A stretch of 64,000 bases of DNA from the NCBI RefSeq assembly GCF_900177485.1, contig NZ_LT840186.1:62001-126000 (forward strand), written 5' to 3'. The notes under the pieces were generated by a model. It was not told where the DNA came from. It saw nothing but the letters and a program-made list of their open reading frames with translations, and did no database searches. This stretch comes from Candidatus Pelagibacter sp. HIMB1321 (lineage in GTDB: Bacteria > Pseudomonadota > Alphaproteobacteria > Pelagibacterales > Pelagibacteraceae). Made by a program: the position numbers and the translations under genes. This document shows positions 31,116 through 40,642 of this stretch, in pieces. Each line of letters starts with the position of its first letter. Position 1 is the first letter of the stretch.

Positions 31116-31477
31116 TCTGCCAGATAAATGATTTATCGCTTTAAATTTATTTTAAAGAGGAAAGTCCGGGCTCCTCAAGGATACAGTGCCAGGTAATACC
31201 TGGCGGGGGAAACCCTAGGGATAGTGCCACAGAAAATATACCGCCATAACATGGCAAGGGTGAAAAGGTGTGGTAAGAGCACACCGGTTCTATTGGTAAC
31301 AATGAACGCTGGAAAACCCCACTGGGAGCAAGACTAAGTAGAGGTGACATTGTGTAAAAACTAAAAGCCATCCTTGGCTCGTCATCAGGGTTAGTTGCTT
31401 GAGCTTGAGAGTGATCTTAAGCCTAGACAAATGATAGATTTAAATGACAGAACCCGGCTTACAGTTTATCTGGCAAA
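31116..31477 (+). ncRNA. rnpB: RNase P RNA (type A)
   Basis: This is the catalytic RNA that trims tRNA 5' leaders. The conserved P4 strands are present: GAGGAAAGTCCGGGCTCC near 31156-31173 and CAGAACCCGGCTTACAG near 31448-31464. The ends pair as helix P1, with TGCCAGATAAA at 31118-31128 matching TTTATCTGGCA at 31465-31475. The J11/12-type block of conserved bases (around GGTAAGAGCACACCGG, 31271-31286) is also visible. The region is clearly richer in GC than the surrounding DNA. Open frames on either strand here are incidental. Confidence 0.95.
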
Positions 31478-31666
31478 ACTTATCAACACTTATAAATAAT
31501 TTATAATTATCAAATGTTCTTGCTTTGATTCAAGTTTGAGACAATTTTGTTCTTTGAATTCAACCCAACTAAGAGAAAAAGACATTAGTTTAAATTATAA
31601 CAAATAACCAAATACTTATTTAGTAAATTTGAAACAATAGGCTTAAAAACGCCTAAAATTCAACAA
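31478..31666. other. Non-coding stretch between RNase P RNA and the mraZ promoter
   Basis: I see no gene here. A perfect AT-only inverted repeat (TTATAAAT-A-ATTTATAA, 31490-31506) follows the RNA and could mark its 3' processing or termination, but no T-run follows. A second hairpin, TAGGC-8-GCCTA (31638-31655), lies 12 bases upstream of the mraZ -35 box. At about 190 bases it is one of the largest empty stretches in this compact window, which may reflect insulation of the dcw promoter. Confidence 0.5.
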
Positions 31667-31695
31667 TTGACAGGTTAATTAATAACCCATATATT
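31667..31695 (+). promoter_or_regulatory. Promoter of the dcw cluster (mraZ promoter)
   Basis: A perfect TTGACA (31667-31672) and a TATATT (31690-31695) are spaced by exactly 17 bases. This is the best sigma-70 match I found in the window. Transcription should start near 31702, about 36 bases before the mraZ ATG. The next eighteen genes follow with overlaps or tiny gaps, so this promoter could drive much of the cluster. Confidence 0.75.
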
Positions 31696-31710
31696 CCCAT
31701 ATATTCCCAA
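31686..31710 (-). promoter_or_regulatory. MraZ operator: three TGGGN boxes
   Basis: On the minus strand, three TGGG boxes are spaced at exactly 10 bp (plus-strand CCCAT at 31686-31690, CCCAT at 31696-31700 and CCCAA at 31706-31710) with identical ATATT spacers. TGGGN repeats separated by 5 bases in front of mraZ are the known MraZ binding site in E. coli. Here they cover the -10 box and the transcription start, which suits repression of the operon by its own first product. The assignment rests on motif, spacing and position together. Confidence 0.82.
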
Positions 31711-31737
31711 ATATGGAATTTTTGAATTTTAAATATT

Positions 31738-32205
31738 ATGTTTTTATCTACTTACGAGAACAAACTGGACAAAAAAGGGAGGGTTTCAGTGCCTGCTAGT
31801 TTTAGATCTCATTTATCTAACCTAGGTTATAATGGTGTTATTTGTTACCCTTCATTTAATAATACATCTATTGAAGCTTGTTCTCAGGATAGAATTGAAA
31901 AAATTTCATCTGCGATAGACTCTTTAAATCCTTTTGAAGAAAAAAGAGATTTTTTTGCAACATCAATTTTGGCAGATAGTACAAATCTACAGTTTGATAG
32001 TGAAGGTAGAATAACAATATCAGAAAAATTACTAAAACATGCAAAAATTAAAAATAGCATGTTGTTTGTTGGTCAAGGTCAAACTTTCCAAATTTGGGAA
32101 CCAGCAATTTTTGAAAAATTTAAGATCTCAGCTAGAAAAAAAGCAAATATCAATAGAGCTAGTCTTAAATGGGAAAAACATTTTATTAACAACGAGGGGA
32201 AATAA
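31738..32205 (+). CDS. mraZ: Transcriptional regulator MraZ
   Basis: MraZ is the AbrB-like DNA-binding regulator that opens the dcw cluster and represses it. The 155-residue protein has two SpoVT-AbrB domains: YENKLDKKGRVSVPASFRSHL (about 5-25) and the second copy at LQFDSEGRITISEKLLKHA (about 80-98). The paired DxxGR signatures are intact. Its operator lies immediately upstream. The stop is 3 bases before ftsZ, whose start is preceded by AGGGGAAATAAAAG, one of the few clear Shine-Dalgarno sequences in the region. Confidence 0.95.
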   Translation: MFLSTYENKLDKKGRVSVPASFRSHLSNLGYNGVICYPSFNNTSIEACSQDRIEKISSAIDSLNPFEEKRDFFATSILADSTNLQFDSEGRITISEKLLKHAKIKNSMLFVGQGQTFQIWEPAIFEKFKISARKKANINRASLKWEKHFINNEGK

Positions 32206-32208
32206 AAG

Positions 32209-33690
32209 ATGACAATTAACTTTAAAGCACCAGAGATCAAAGAACTGCAACCAAGACTATTAGTAATTGGAGTTGGAGGAGCAGGCGGAAATGCAATTAA
32301 TGAAATGATCGAAAATAATTTGCAAGGAGTTGAGTTTATAGCAGTTAATACTGATGCTCAGGATTTAAAATTAAGTAAAGCAAAAACTAGAATTCAATTA
32401 GGATTAAATTTAACTAAAGGATTAGGTGCTGGAGCTAAACATGATATTGGTCAAGCCGCAGCAGATGAATCTTTAAATGAAATTGTAAACACTCTACAAG
32501 GTGCTAACATGGTTTTTATTGCTGCTGGAATGGGTGGTGGGACAGGAACTGGTGCAGCACATGTCATAGCTAGAGCAGCTAAAGAGTTAAATATTTTAAC
32601 AGTTGGTGTTGTAACACTACCGTTTTTATACGAAGGACCTTCAAGAATGAGAAGAGCACAACAAGGTCTTGAGGAATTAAGAAAACATGTAGATACAATA
32701 ATTGTAATTCCTAATCAAAACTTATTTAAAATTGCTAATGAACAAACAACATTTGAAGAGTCATTTAATCTTTCAAATAATGTTTTAATGCATGGTGTTC
32801 AAAGTATTACAGATTTAATGGTAAGACCTGGTTTGATCAATCTCGATTTTGCTGATGTTGAAACTGTTATGGCTTCAATGGGTAAAGCAATGATGGGTAC
32901 AGGTGAAGCCGAAGGTGAAGGAAGAGCAATCAAAGCTGCTGAGATGGCAGTAAGCAATCCTTTGATTGATGATTATACATTAAAAGGTGCAAAGGGTTTA
33001 CTAGTAAACATTACTGGCGGCAAAGATCTTAAGCTTTTTGAAGTTGATGAAGCTGTAAATAAAGTAAGAGCTGAAGTTGATCCTGAAGCAGAACTAATAA
33101 TAGGTGCAATAACCGACTCTGAGCTTGATGGTAAAATGAGGGTTTCAATTGTTGCTACTTCATTAGATGGTCAACAACCTGAAACCAAATCAGTTATAAA
33201 CATGGTTCATAGAATACAAAATAGAAACACAGGTTATTCAGATTTTTCTAATGTTGGACCAACTGCATCATTTAATTTTACCACAAGTAGCTCAAGTCCA
33301 GTTTCTCATGGTGCAAATGCTTTAAAACTTGAAAATGAAGTAACCTCAGATACGGCTAACCAACAAGCTATTAAAGAAGAAGTTAATCAAGCCAATCATC
33401 AATACCATGAAGAACTTCTAAAAAATCAAGAAGTTGAAAATACTATTGAAGAGACTTCAAATGAGCAGGAAATTTCATTTACTGAAGAAGCTACAAGTGA
33501 AGAAAATTCTACAATTGAACAAGAAATTAAAAATGACTTAAGCGAGTTTGGAGTAGAGTCTGATGCTCCAGATTTATTCAGCAATGATAATGATACTTTA
33601 AATTCAAATGAATTGTTGTCTGCAGACAGCGATGATGAACAGGAAGATGATTTAGAGATACCAGCATTTTTAAGAAGACAAAAGAATTAA
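32209..33690 (+). CDS. ftsZ: Cell division protein FtsZ
   Basis: FtsZ is the tubulin-like GTPase that forms the division ring. The 493-residue protein has the GTP signature GGGTGTG at 109-115, the T7 synergy loop [11 protein letters not shown] at 211-221 (catalytic acidic residue), and a long acidic, Asn/Gln/Glu-rich linker at about 325-478. The conserved C-terminal peptide [10 protein letters not shown] near 482-491 normally docks onto FtsA. Its position directly after mraZ is unusual; in most bacteria ftsZ follows ftsQ-ftsA. It has a good Shine-Dalgarno (GAGGGGAAA), which fits high expression. Confidence 0.98.
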   Translation: MTINFKAPEIKELQPRLLVIGVGGAGGNAINEMIENNLQGVEFIAVNTDAQDLKLSKAKTRIQLGLNLTKGLGAGAKHDIGQAAADESLNEIVNTLQGANMVFIAAGMGGGTGTGAAHVIARAAKELNILTVGVVTLPFLYEGPSRMRRAQQGLEELRKHVDTIIVIPNQNLFKIANEQTTFEESFNLSNNVLMHGVQSITDLMVRPGLINLDFADVETVMASMGKAMMGTGEAEGEGRAIKAAEMAVSNPLIDDYTLKGAKGLLVNITGGKDLKLFEVDEAVNKVRAEVDPEAELIIGAITDSELDGKMRVSIVATSLDGQQPETKSVINMVHRIQNRNTGYSDFSNVGPTASFNFTTSSSSPVSHGANALKLENEVTSDTANQQAIKEEVNQANHQYHEELLKNQEVENTIEETSNEQEISFTEEATSEENSTIEQEIKNDLSEFGVESDAPDLFSNDNDTLNSNELLSADSDDEQEDDLEIPAFLRRQKN

Positions 33691-33708
33691 TGGTCTTCAA
33701 AAAAATAA

Positions 33709-34719
33709 ATGGAAGCCACCATAGTATCTGATGATGTAAAACATTATCCAGTACTGCTAAAAGAAATTATTAGCGTTATTACCCCTCAACATGGTGGCAC
33801 ATTTATTGATTGTACTTTTGGACAAGGTGGATACTCAAAAGAAATTCTAAAACATAAAAACACAAAAGTACTTGCACTTGATAGAGATATCGAAAGCAAA
33901 AAAAAAGCTGATCAAATAGAAGAAAAATATCCAGATCGTTTTAATTTCAAAAACTTAAAATTCAGCAAGCTTAATAATTTAAAATTAAAGAATGAAAATA
34001 TAAAAGGAATTATATTTGATTTAGGTTATTCTTTAACTCAAATAAAAGATCCAAAAAAACGGCTATCATTTAATTCATTAGGAGAACTCAATATGATGAT
34101 GGGCCTTAATGAATTTTCTGCAAATGATGCAATCAATAAATTAAACAAAGAAGACATTGAAAAAATTTTAAAATTTTTTGGTGATGAAAAAGATGCAAAA
34201 ATAATTTCTAAAAATATTATTAAATTTAGGGAAAATAAACACATTAATACTGAAGATCTTGTAAATATCATTGAAAGATCAAAGAGAAAAAAAAACTTTA
34301 AAGTGCATAGTGCAACAAAATCTTTTCAAGCTTTAAGAATATTCGTAAATAAAGAGATTAGTGAACTAATATACGGTTTGATAAATTCTGTTAAGATTTT
34401 AAAAAAAGATGGTGTCTTAGCTGTAGTAACTTTTCATTCATTAGAAGACAAAATAGTTAAATATTTTTTTAAAAGTTTATCTGAGAACAAAAGTGTTTCA
34501 AGATATGAGCCAAAGGTTGATCAAAAAGAGTTATTTTTTTTAATGCCTCATAAAAAACCAATTATTCCAACAGATCAAGAAATTAGTGAAAACCAACCCT
34601 CTAGATCAGCTAAATTGAGATATGTCATTAAAAATAAGGAAACTTATGAAATAGAAACAGACATACTGGATAAATTTTCCAATTTGATAGAAATTGAAAA
34701 CCTAGGGTCAATTTTATGA
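33709..34719 (+). CDS. rsmH: 16S rRNA (cytosine1402-N4)-methyltransferase
   Basis: RsmH (MraW) methylates C1402 in the decoding centre of 16S rRNA. The 336-residue protein begins with [12 protein letters not shown] and the SAM motif [16 protein letters not shown] (about 29-44), has the family segment [12 protein letters not shown], and ends with the [15 protein letters not shown] and [10 protein letters not shown] motifs. The start is the ATG at 33709. It overlaps ftsL by 4 bases (ATGA). The dcw order rsmH-ftsL-ftsI is conventional, except that ftsZ has been inserted between mraZ and rsmH. Confidence 0.96.
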   Translation: MEATIVSDDVKHYPVLLKEIISVITPQHGGTFIDCTFGQGGYSKEILKHKNTKVLALDRDIESKKKADQIEEKYPDRFNFKNLKFSKLNNLKLKNENIKGIIFDLGYSLTQIKDPKKRLSFNSLGELNMMMGLNEFSANDAINKLNKEDIEKILKFFGDEKDAKIISKNIIKFRENKHINTEDLVNIIERSKRKKNFKVHSATKSFQALRIFVNKEISELIYGLINSVKILKKDGVLAVVTFHSLEDKIVKYFFKSLSENKSVSRYEPKVDQKELFFLMPHKKPIIPTDQEISENQPSRSAKLRYVIKNKETYEIETDILDKFSNLIEIENLGSIL

Positions 34720-35024
34720 CGAAGTTTTTAATTTTTGGGTTGATGCTTTCTTTAGTAATTAGCACCTCATTAATAAAAAACTCAACGCGAGATTTAGATG
34801 AACAAATTTATTCAATTCAGGAAAATTTATTATTTTTAGAAGATAGATTTAAAGATTCTAAATTAGAGTTTGACTACTTGAGTTCTTCTGAAAAATTACT
34901 TGAATACCAAAAATTGTATTTTGAAAATGCACTTATAAAAAAAACTCTTTCAGACCTAAAAATCTTAAAAGTTACTGATAATGGAATAATTACAGATGAG
35001 CTCAAAATCTTAGGTAATAAATGA
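34716..35024 (+). CDS. ftsL: FtsL-like divisome protein
   Basis: This 102-residue protein has one N-terminal membrane helix (about 3-20), a short cytosolic tail, and a predicted coiled coil (about 26-70) on the periplasmic side. That is the FtsL layout. Sequence conservation in FtsL is always low, so the call depends on size, topology and its place between rsmH and ftsI. It overlaps both neighbours by 4 bases. It should pair with an FtsB protein encoded elsewhere and with FtsQ to activate FtsW and FtsI. Confidence 0.82.
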   Translation: MTKFLIFGLMLSLVISTSLIKNSTRDLDEQIYSIQENLLFLEDRFKDSKLEFDYLSSSEKLLEYQKLYFENALIKKTLSDLKILKVTDNGIITDELKILGNK

Positions 35025-36703
35025 ATAATCAAAATAGATTTGTAATATATGAAAATGATGATCAATTTGATTTTGATCAAAAGGGCAAAAAAATTAATAT
35101 AAAATTTAATCGTATTGCTTTTATATTTTTTATTTTTTTTGTTATCTCAATAATTTATTCTATTCACTTAATTCATCTTGGATCTAGAGGATTTAATAAC
35201 GAAAATAGTGGTCAAAATAAAATTTATAACAAGTTAAAAAGAGCAGATATTGTTGATAGAAATGGTAATTTTTTAGCAAAAACAGTAAGTTCTATTGATA
35301 TTGGAATTAACCCAGTTGAAATAATTGATCAAAAGAAATTATTATTAAATTTAGGCATTATTTTTCCAAATAAAGATTATCAATTAATAAAATCAAAGTT
35401 CAATAACAATAAGTTTTTTTGGTTTGAAAAAAAAATCTCTGATGCAAACTATGAAAAGTTAATGTTACTGGGAGATAAATCTATTAAACCTGAGGAAAAA
35501 CTTACTAGAGTTTACCCCCAAAGAAATTTGTTTAGCCATATTATTGGACAAATTGATGATGATAATAATGGAATTTCAGGACTTGAAAAATCATTAGATG
35601 AAAAATTAAAAAAAAATAAAGATATTATACAACTCACTTTAGACAAAAATATTCAATTTCTAATTAGGGAAGAATTACTTAAATATAATCAAATTTTCGA
35701 TACTAAAGGAAGTGCAGCTATTTTAATGGATGTAAATAATGGTGAAATTATATCCTTAGTGTCTGTTCCAGATTTTGATCCAAATCTACGAGAAAATATC
35801 ACAGACGTTAATTATATTAATAGAGCAACTAAAGGTGTTTATGAATTTGGATCAGTATTTAAAACTTTCACAATGGCAGCTGCATTTAATGAAAAAATTT
35901 TTGAACCAGAAAGTGAATTTATTAATTTGCCAAAGTCAATAATGTGTGCTGGGTTTCCAATCAGTGAATATAATAAAGATATACCTTCAAATTTAACACT
36001 TGAACAAATTCTGGTGCGTTCTGGAAATATTGGCTCAGTTCGAATTGGCCAGGCAATAGGTGAAGAAAAATTTAGATCTTTTTTGCAAAAAATTGGAATA
36101 ACTGGATCAATTAATTTTGACATAGAAGAAGTGGGAGTTCCAATAAAATTTAACTGGGGAAAATGTCCATTAGCCACAGCATCTTTTGGACATGGTATAA
36201 CCACTACATTATTGCAAGTTGTTAAGGCATATTCAATCATTACAAATGGTGGTTATAATGTAAATCCTACTCTTATAAAAGGTGAAGAGGTTATAGAGAA
36301 AAAACAAATATTGGATGATAATGTTGCTAAAAAAATATTACCAATTTTAAGAAAAATAGTTTCTACCAAAGACGGAACAGCAAAATTAGCCAACGTAGAA
36401 GGCTATGAAATTGGTGGCAAAACAGGGACAGCTAATAAAATTATTGACGGAACATATTCAAATAAAAAAGTAAATACATTTGTATCAATTTTTCCAACCT
36501 CTAAACCAAAATTTGTTTTAGCGGTAATGTTAGATGAGTCTCAAAACAATAAAAATTATATTTACGAGTATAGAGATGGTTCAAATTTTAAATTAAAAGG
36601 AAGTCCCAGAAATACAGCTGGGTGGACTACTGTTGAAGTTACAGGTCATATAATTGATAAGATTGGGCCTATTTTAGCCACAAAATATAATGAAATTAAT
36701 TAA
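35021..36703 (+). CDS. ftsI: Peptidoglycan transpeptidase FtsI (PBP3)
   Basis: FtsI cross-links septal peptidoglycan. The 560-residue protein has a cytosolic N-terminus, a single membrane anchor at about 32-50, a dimerisation/pedestal domain, and the transpeptidase domain. All three catalytic motifs are present: SVFK (278-281), SGN (334-336) and KTGT (467-470). It is a class B PBP, so it needs the SEDS glycosyltransferase FtsW encoded four genes downstream. It overlaps ftsL by 4 bases and ends 2 bases before the murE::murF start. Confidence 0.96.
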   Translation: MNNQNRFVIYENDDQFDFDQKGKKINIKFNRIAFIFFIFFVISIIYSIHLIHLGSRGFNNENSGQNKIYNKLKRADIVDRNGNFLAKTVSSIDIGINPVEIIDQKKLLLNLGIIFPNKDYQLIKSKFNNNKFFWFEKKISDANYEKLMLLGDKSIKPEEKLTRVYPQRNLFSHIIGQIDDDNNGISGLEKSLDEKLKKNKDIIQLTLDKNIQFLIREELLKYNQIFDTKGSAAILMDVNNGEIISLVSVPDFDPNLRENITDVNYINRATKGVYEFGSVFKTFTMAAAFNEKIFEPESEFINLPKSIMCAGFPISEYNKDIPSNLTLEQILVRSGNIGSVRIGQAIGEEKFRSFLQKIGITGSINFDIEEVGVPIKFNWGKCPLATASFGHGITTTLLQVVKAYSIITNGGYNVNPTLIKGEEVIEKKQILDDNVAKKILPILRKIVSTKDGTAKLANVEGYEIGGKTGTANKIIDGTYSNKKVNTFVSIFPTSKPKFVLAVMLDESQNNKNYIYEYRDGSNFKLKGSPRNTAGWTTVEVTGHIIDKIGPILATKYNEIN

Positions 36704-36705
36704 AG

Positions 36706-39567
36706 ATGTATCTTGGAAATTATATAAAAAATATAGAAAAAAAATATTCTAAGCTACAATTTTCTGGCATAGCCTTTGATAGCAGAAAAGTTAAAAAAGA
36801 TTTCATTTTTTTTGCAATTAAGGGAAATAATTTTGATGGCTATGATTATATCAATGATGCTATTAATAAAGGTTCAAAAATTATAATTTCTGAAAAAAAT
36901 ATAAAGTTAGATAAAAAAAACATCACTTTTATTAAAAGTAAAAATCCAAGAAAACTACTTTCAGAATTAACATATAAATTTTTAATAAAAAAACCAAAAA
37001 AATTAGTTGCAGTGACTGGCACAAATGGAAAATCATCTGTATCAGATTTCTATTATCAAATATTGAGTTTAAATAAAAAAAAAACTGCATCAATAGGAAC
37101 TATTGGTGTTCAATTTGAAAATAAAAATAAAGAAATAAGTAATACAACTCCTGATCCCATCAGTTTTAAAGAAACTATAAATTATCTATTAAAAAAAAAG
37201 ATTGATAATATAATTTTAGAGGCTTCAAGCCATGGTTTAAAGCAAAATAGATTAGATGGCTTGAATTTTGATATCGGTATTTTTACAAATTTATCTCATG
37301 ATCACATGGATTATCATAAAAATATCCACGATTATCAAAATTCAAAATTATATTTATTTAAAAAATTAATAAAAAAAAATGGTGTTATTATTACCGATAG
37401 CGCAATTCCACAATATAAGCTATTAAAGAAAATAGTAGAGAAAAAAAATATAAAATTACTAACAGTTTACAGTCGGAATTCTAATTTAGAATTACTTTCT
37501 CATAGATATAATAATGAACATCAAATTTTAAGCCTAAGATTAAAAAATAAAAATAAGATTATAAAATTTAAAATTAATTTAATTGGAAAAATACAAATAA
37601 AAAATATTTTAATGGCCATGTTGGCCGCAGAAAGAAGTGGCATAAATTTATTTTCCATGGCAAAATTAATGCCTAAACTTAAGCCTGCCGAAGGTAGGTT
37701 TGAAAATATTGGAAAGTTAAAAGATAATAGCAAAGTTATTTTAGATTATGCTCACACGCCTGACGCACTTAAAACGGTTTTAACCAACATCAAAGAGCAA
37801 TTTCCATATTCAAAAATCAGACTAGTCTTTGGTTGTGGTGGTGAGAGAGATAAAACCAAAAGAGCCAAAATGGGCTTAATTGCATCAAAATATGCAGACA
37901 TTGTTTATTTAACTGATGATAACCCAAGAGGAGAAAATCCTAAGACAATTAGAAATCAAATAATTAAAGGCATCAAACAAAAGAAAAAATTAATTGAGAT
38001 TTCAAGTAGAAAAACAGCAATTGCAAGATGTATTAACGATCTTCAAAGTGGTGAAATTGCAATTATAGCAGGCAAGGGTCATGAAAAGACTCAAGAATAC
38101 AAGGATAAGAAATTTTATTTTTCAGATCGAGAGGAAATTTCAAATTGTATAAAAAATAAAAATAAAAAATTATTTAATGATTATAGGTTAAATATAATTC
38201 AAGAAAAAACAAAAATATTACCTAAGAAACTTAAAATTAAAAAAGTATCAATTAATTCTAAAGATTTAAAAAAAGATGATATTTTTTTTGCAATTAAAGG
38301 AAAAAAAAATGATGGAAGCAAGTTTCTTAATGATGCTTATACAAAAAAATCATCTTTGATGATTACTCATAGATTGGTTAAAGCCATACCTTTATCTAAA
38401 CAAATTAGAGTAAATGATACGCTTAATTTTTTAACAGAGTGTGCAACTGGTTATAGGAAAAATATAAATTCATATATAATTGGAATTACAGGTAGTTGTG
38501 GTAAAACCACTTTAAAAGAATTACTTGGTAAAAGTTTAGCCAAAATTACTAAAACATATTTTTCACCACAATCATTCAATAATAAATTTGGTGTCCCATT
38601 AAGTTTATTAAATTTAAAGCAAAATGTAAATTTTGGAGTATTTGAAATTGGAATGGATAGAAAAGGAGAAATAGATTATTTATCTAAAATTTTAAAACCC
38701 AACTTGGGAATTATTACAAATATCAGCTATGCTCATTCTAAGAATTTTAAGAATATTAAGGGTATTGCCAATGCAAAATCTGAATTAATTGATAACATAA
38801 CTGATAATGGAAGTGTTATTCTAAACAAAGATGATCAATTTTATGATTTTTTAAAAAATAAATCTAAGAAAAAAAATTTAAATATTTATGCATTTAGTCT
38901 TAATAGAAATAACAAATGCTATGCAACCTTTGATAAAATTTTGATGATTAATAATAGGTATAAAATTTTTTTTAAAATTGGATCATTAAAAAAATTTTTT
39001 TACTCAAATAACAATTCTAAAAATCATATTCAAAATTTATTAGCAACATTAACAGCAATTAGTCTGTTCTTTAATTTAGAAAAAATTTCAAACAGAATTT
39101 TTTTAGATTTTCAATTACCAGATGGAAGAGGTGATTTATCTAAATTAAAATTTAATAAAAAAATTATTCATCTTATTGATGAAAGTTATAATTCTAATCC
39201 ATTATCTCTAAAAACATCATTGATCAATTTTGCGAATGTTTATTCAAAAAATAGTTTAAAACATGTTTTGCTTGGAGATATGATGGAGCTTGGTCAAATT
39301 TCCTCTAGTCACCACAAATTAATATCAAAGTTAATTAATAAATTGAATGTTCACAAAGTTCATGTTTATGGAAAAGATATTAAAGACACCTACCGGGGTG
39401 TAGTGAAACATAAGAAAGGTTTAATATTAGAAAATCTTATCGATTTTGAAAATTTTATTAAAAAAATAGTAAATTCAGAGGATTATTTAATGATTAAAGG
39501 ATCTAATTCCACTGGCCTGTACAAAAAAACCCAATTATTAAAGCAAGATAATCGTTATGGTTTATAA
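36706..39567 (+). CDS. MurE-MurF fusion: UDP-MurNAc-tripeptide synthetase / UDP-MurNAc-pentapeptide synthetase
   Basis: One 953-residue frame carries two complete Mur ligases. The N-terminal half (about 1-480) is MurE: ATP loop TGTNGKSS (104-111) and the DNPR motif (405-408) that specifies meso-diaminopimelate. The C-terminal half (about 505-953) is MurF: N-terminal domain with DIFFAIKG, ATP loop GITGSCGKTT (593-602), and the ESYNSNPLS segment. The linker near 485-505 is short and lysine-rich. No stop or frameshift separates them. MurE and MurF are separate proteins in most bacteria; fusion would channel the nucleotide tripeptide into D-Ala-D-Ala addition. mraY overlaps its end by 11 bases. 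Confidence 0.95.
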   Translation: MYLGNYIKNIEKKYSKLQFSGIAFDSRKVKKDFIFFAIKGNNFDGYDYINDAINKGSKIIISEKNIKLDKKNITFIKSKNPRKLLSELTYKFLIKKPKKLVAVTGTNGKSSVSDFYYQILSLNKKKTASIGTIGVQFENKNKEISNTTPDPISFKETINYLLKKKIDNIILEASSHGLKQNRLDGLNFDIGIFTNLSHDHMDYHKNIHDYQNSKLYLFKKLIKKNGVIITDSAIPQYKLLKKIVEKKNIKLLTVYSRNSNLELLSHRYNNEHQILSLRLKNKNKIIKFKINLIGKIQIKNILMAMLAAERSGINLFSMAKLMPKLKPAEGRFENIGKLKDNSKVILDYAHTPDALKTVLTNIKEQFPYSKIRLVFGCGGERDKTKRAKMGLIASKYADIVYLTDDNPRGENPKTIRNQIIKGIKQKKKLIEISSRKTAIARCINDLQSGEIAIIAGKGHEKTQEYKDKKFYFSDREEISNCIKNKNKKLFNDYRLNIIQEKTKILPKKLKIKKVSINSKDLKKDDIFFAIKGKKNDGSKFLNDAYTKKSSLMITHRLVKAIPLSKQIRVNDTLNFLTECATGYRKNINSYIIGITGSCGKTTLKELLGKSLAKITKTYFSPQSFNNKFGVPLSLLNLKQNVNFGVFEIGMDRKGEIDYLSKILKPNLGIITNISYAHSKNFKNIKGIANAKSELIDNITDNGSVILNKDDQFYDFLKNKSKKKNLNIYAFSLNRNNKCYATFDKILMINNRYKIFFKIGSLKKFFYSNNNSKNHIQNLLATLTAISLFFNLEKISNRIFLDFQLPDGRGDLSKLKFNKKIIHLIDESYNSNPLSLKTSLINFANVYSKNSLKHVLLGDMMELGQISSSHHKLISKLINKLNVHKVHVYGKDIKDTYRGVVKHKKGLILENLIDFENFIKKIVNSEDYLMIKGSNSTGLYKKTQLLKQDNRYGL

Positions 39568-40642
39568 TTTTTTACTAGAATTTGTAGATATATTTAGTTT
39601 TTTAAACGTTTTTAAATATATCACATTTAGAACTGGTTTAGCAGTTTTTACGTCATTAATATTAGTGTTAATTATTGGCGGACCATTTATTAAAATGGTT
39701 TCGAAAAAAAAAATTGTTAACCCAATTAGAGAAGACGGTCCTGCAGATCACATTGTAAAAAAAATAGGTACACCTACGATGGGTGGATTAGTTATATTAA
39801 TGGGTATAATTGTTTCAATACTTATGTGGTCAGATTTGACCAATATTTATATTTTATTTTTGTTGTATATCTTAATCTCTCTGGGGTTACTGGGTGCCTT
39901 AGATGATTATAAAAAGATTACTAATCAAAATTCATCAGGTATCTCATTTAAATTTAAATTTTTTAGTCAAATTATTTTATCTGTGATTGGGATAAGTTTT
40001 TTGACATACTATTTGAACCATCAAGAGTTAACCAATTTATATTTTCCTTTTTTTAAAGATTTAGTTATTAATCTTGGTTGGTTTTTTATTCCATTTTCAG
40101 TTTTTATAATAGTTGGAGCTTCTAATGCAGTAAATTTAACTGATGGGCTAGATGGACTTGCAACTGTTCCAGTTATCTTAGTTGCAGCTTGTTTTGCTTT
40201 TATAAGTTATGTAGCTGGTAATATAATTTTTTCTGAATATTTACAAATAACTTACATTGAGGGTACTGGTGAAATTTCTATTTTTTGTGGAGCAATAATT
40301 GGTTCGTGTTTAGGATTTTTATGGTTTAACGCACCACCAGCAAAAATTTTTATGGGTGATACAGGTTCATTATCTTTAGGTGGTTCATTGGGCGCAATAG
40401 GAATTATAACAAAACATGAAATAGTTTTAGCAATTACAGGTGGTCTTTTTGTTTTAGAAGCTGTTTCAGTTATAGTCCAAGTTGTTTCTTTTAAATTAAC
40501 AGGAAAAAGAGTTTTCAGGATGGCACCAATACATCATCATTATGAAAAAAAAGGATGGCCAGAGTCAACTGTTGTAATTAGATTTTGGATCATTTCAATA
40601 ATATTAGCATTAATTGGATTGGCTACTCTTAAGTTGAGATAA
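39557..40642 (+). CDS. mraY: Phospho-N-acetylmuramoyl-pentapeptide transferase
   Basis: This polytopic inner-membrane enzyme joins the MurNAc-pentapeptide to undecaprenyl phosphate, forming lipid I. The 361-residue protein has about ten membrane segments. It carries the MraY signatures GTPTMGG, the acidic LGALDDYKK, NLTDGLDGLA, FMGDTGSL, and the loop MAPIHHHYEKKGWPE. The start lies inside the last codons of murE::murF (11-base overlap) and the stop shares one base with murD. Both point to tight coupling. Confidence 0.97.
   Translation: MVYNFLLEFVDIFSFLNVFKYITFRTGLAVFTSLILVLIIGGPFIKMVSKKKIVNPIREDGPADHIVKKIGTPTMGGLVILMGIIVSILMWSDLTNIYILFLLYILISLGLLGALDDYKKITNQNSSGISFKFKFFSQIILSVIGISFLTYYLNHQELTNLYFPFFKDLVINLGWFFIPFSVFIIVGASNAVNLTDGLDGLATVPVILVAACFAFISYVAGNIIFSEYLQITYIEGTGEISIFCGAIIGSCLGFLWFNAPPAKIFMGDTGSLSLGGSLGAIGIITKHEIVLAITGGLFVLEAVSVIVQVVSFKLTGKRVFRMAPIHHHYEKKGWPESTVVIRFWIISIILALIGLATLKLR

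Noticed and set aside
31147-31371. Minus-strand open frame of 74 codons
   Set aside because: It lies wholly antisense to RNase P RNA, whose conserved strands explain the sequence and its higher GC.
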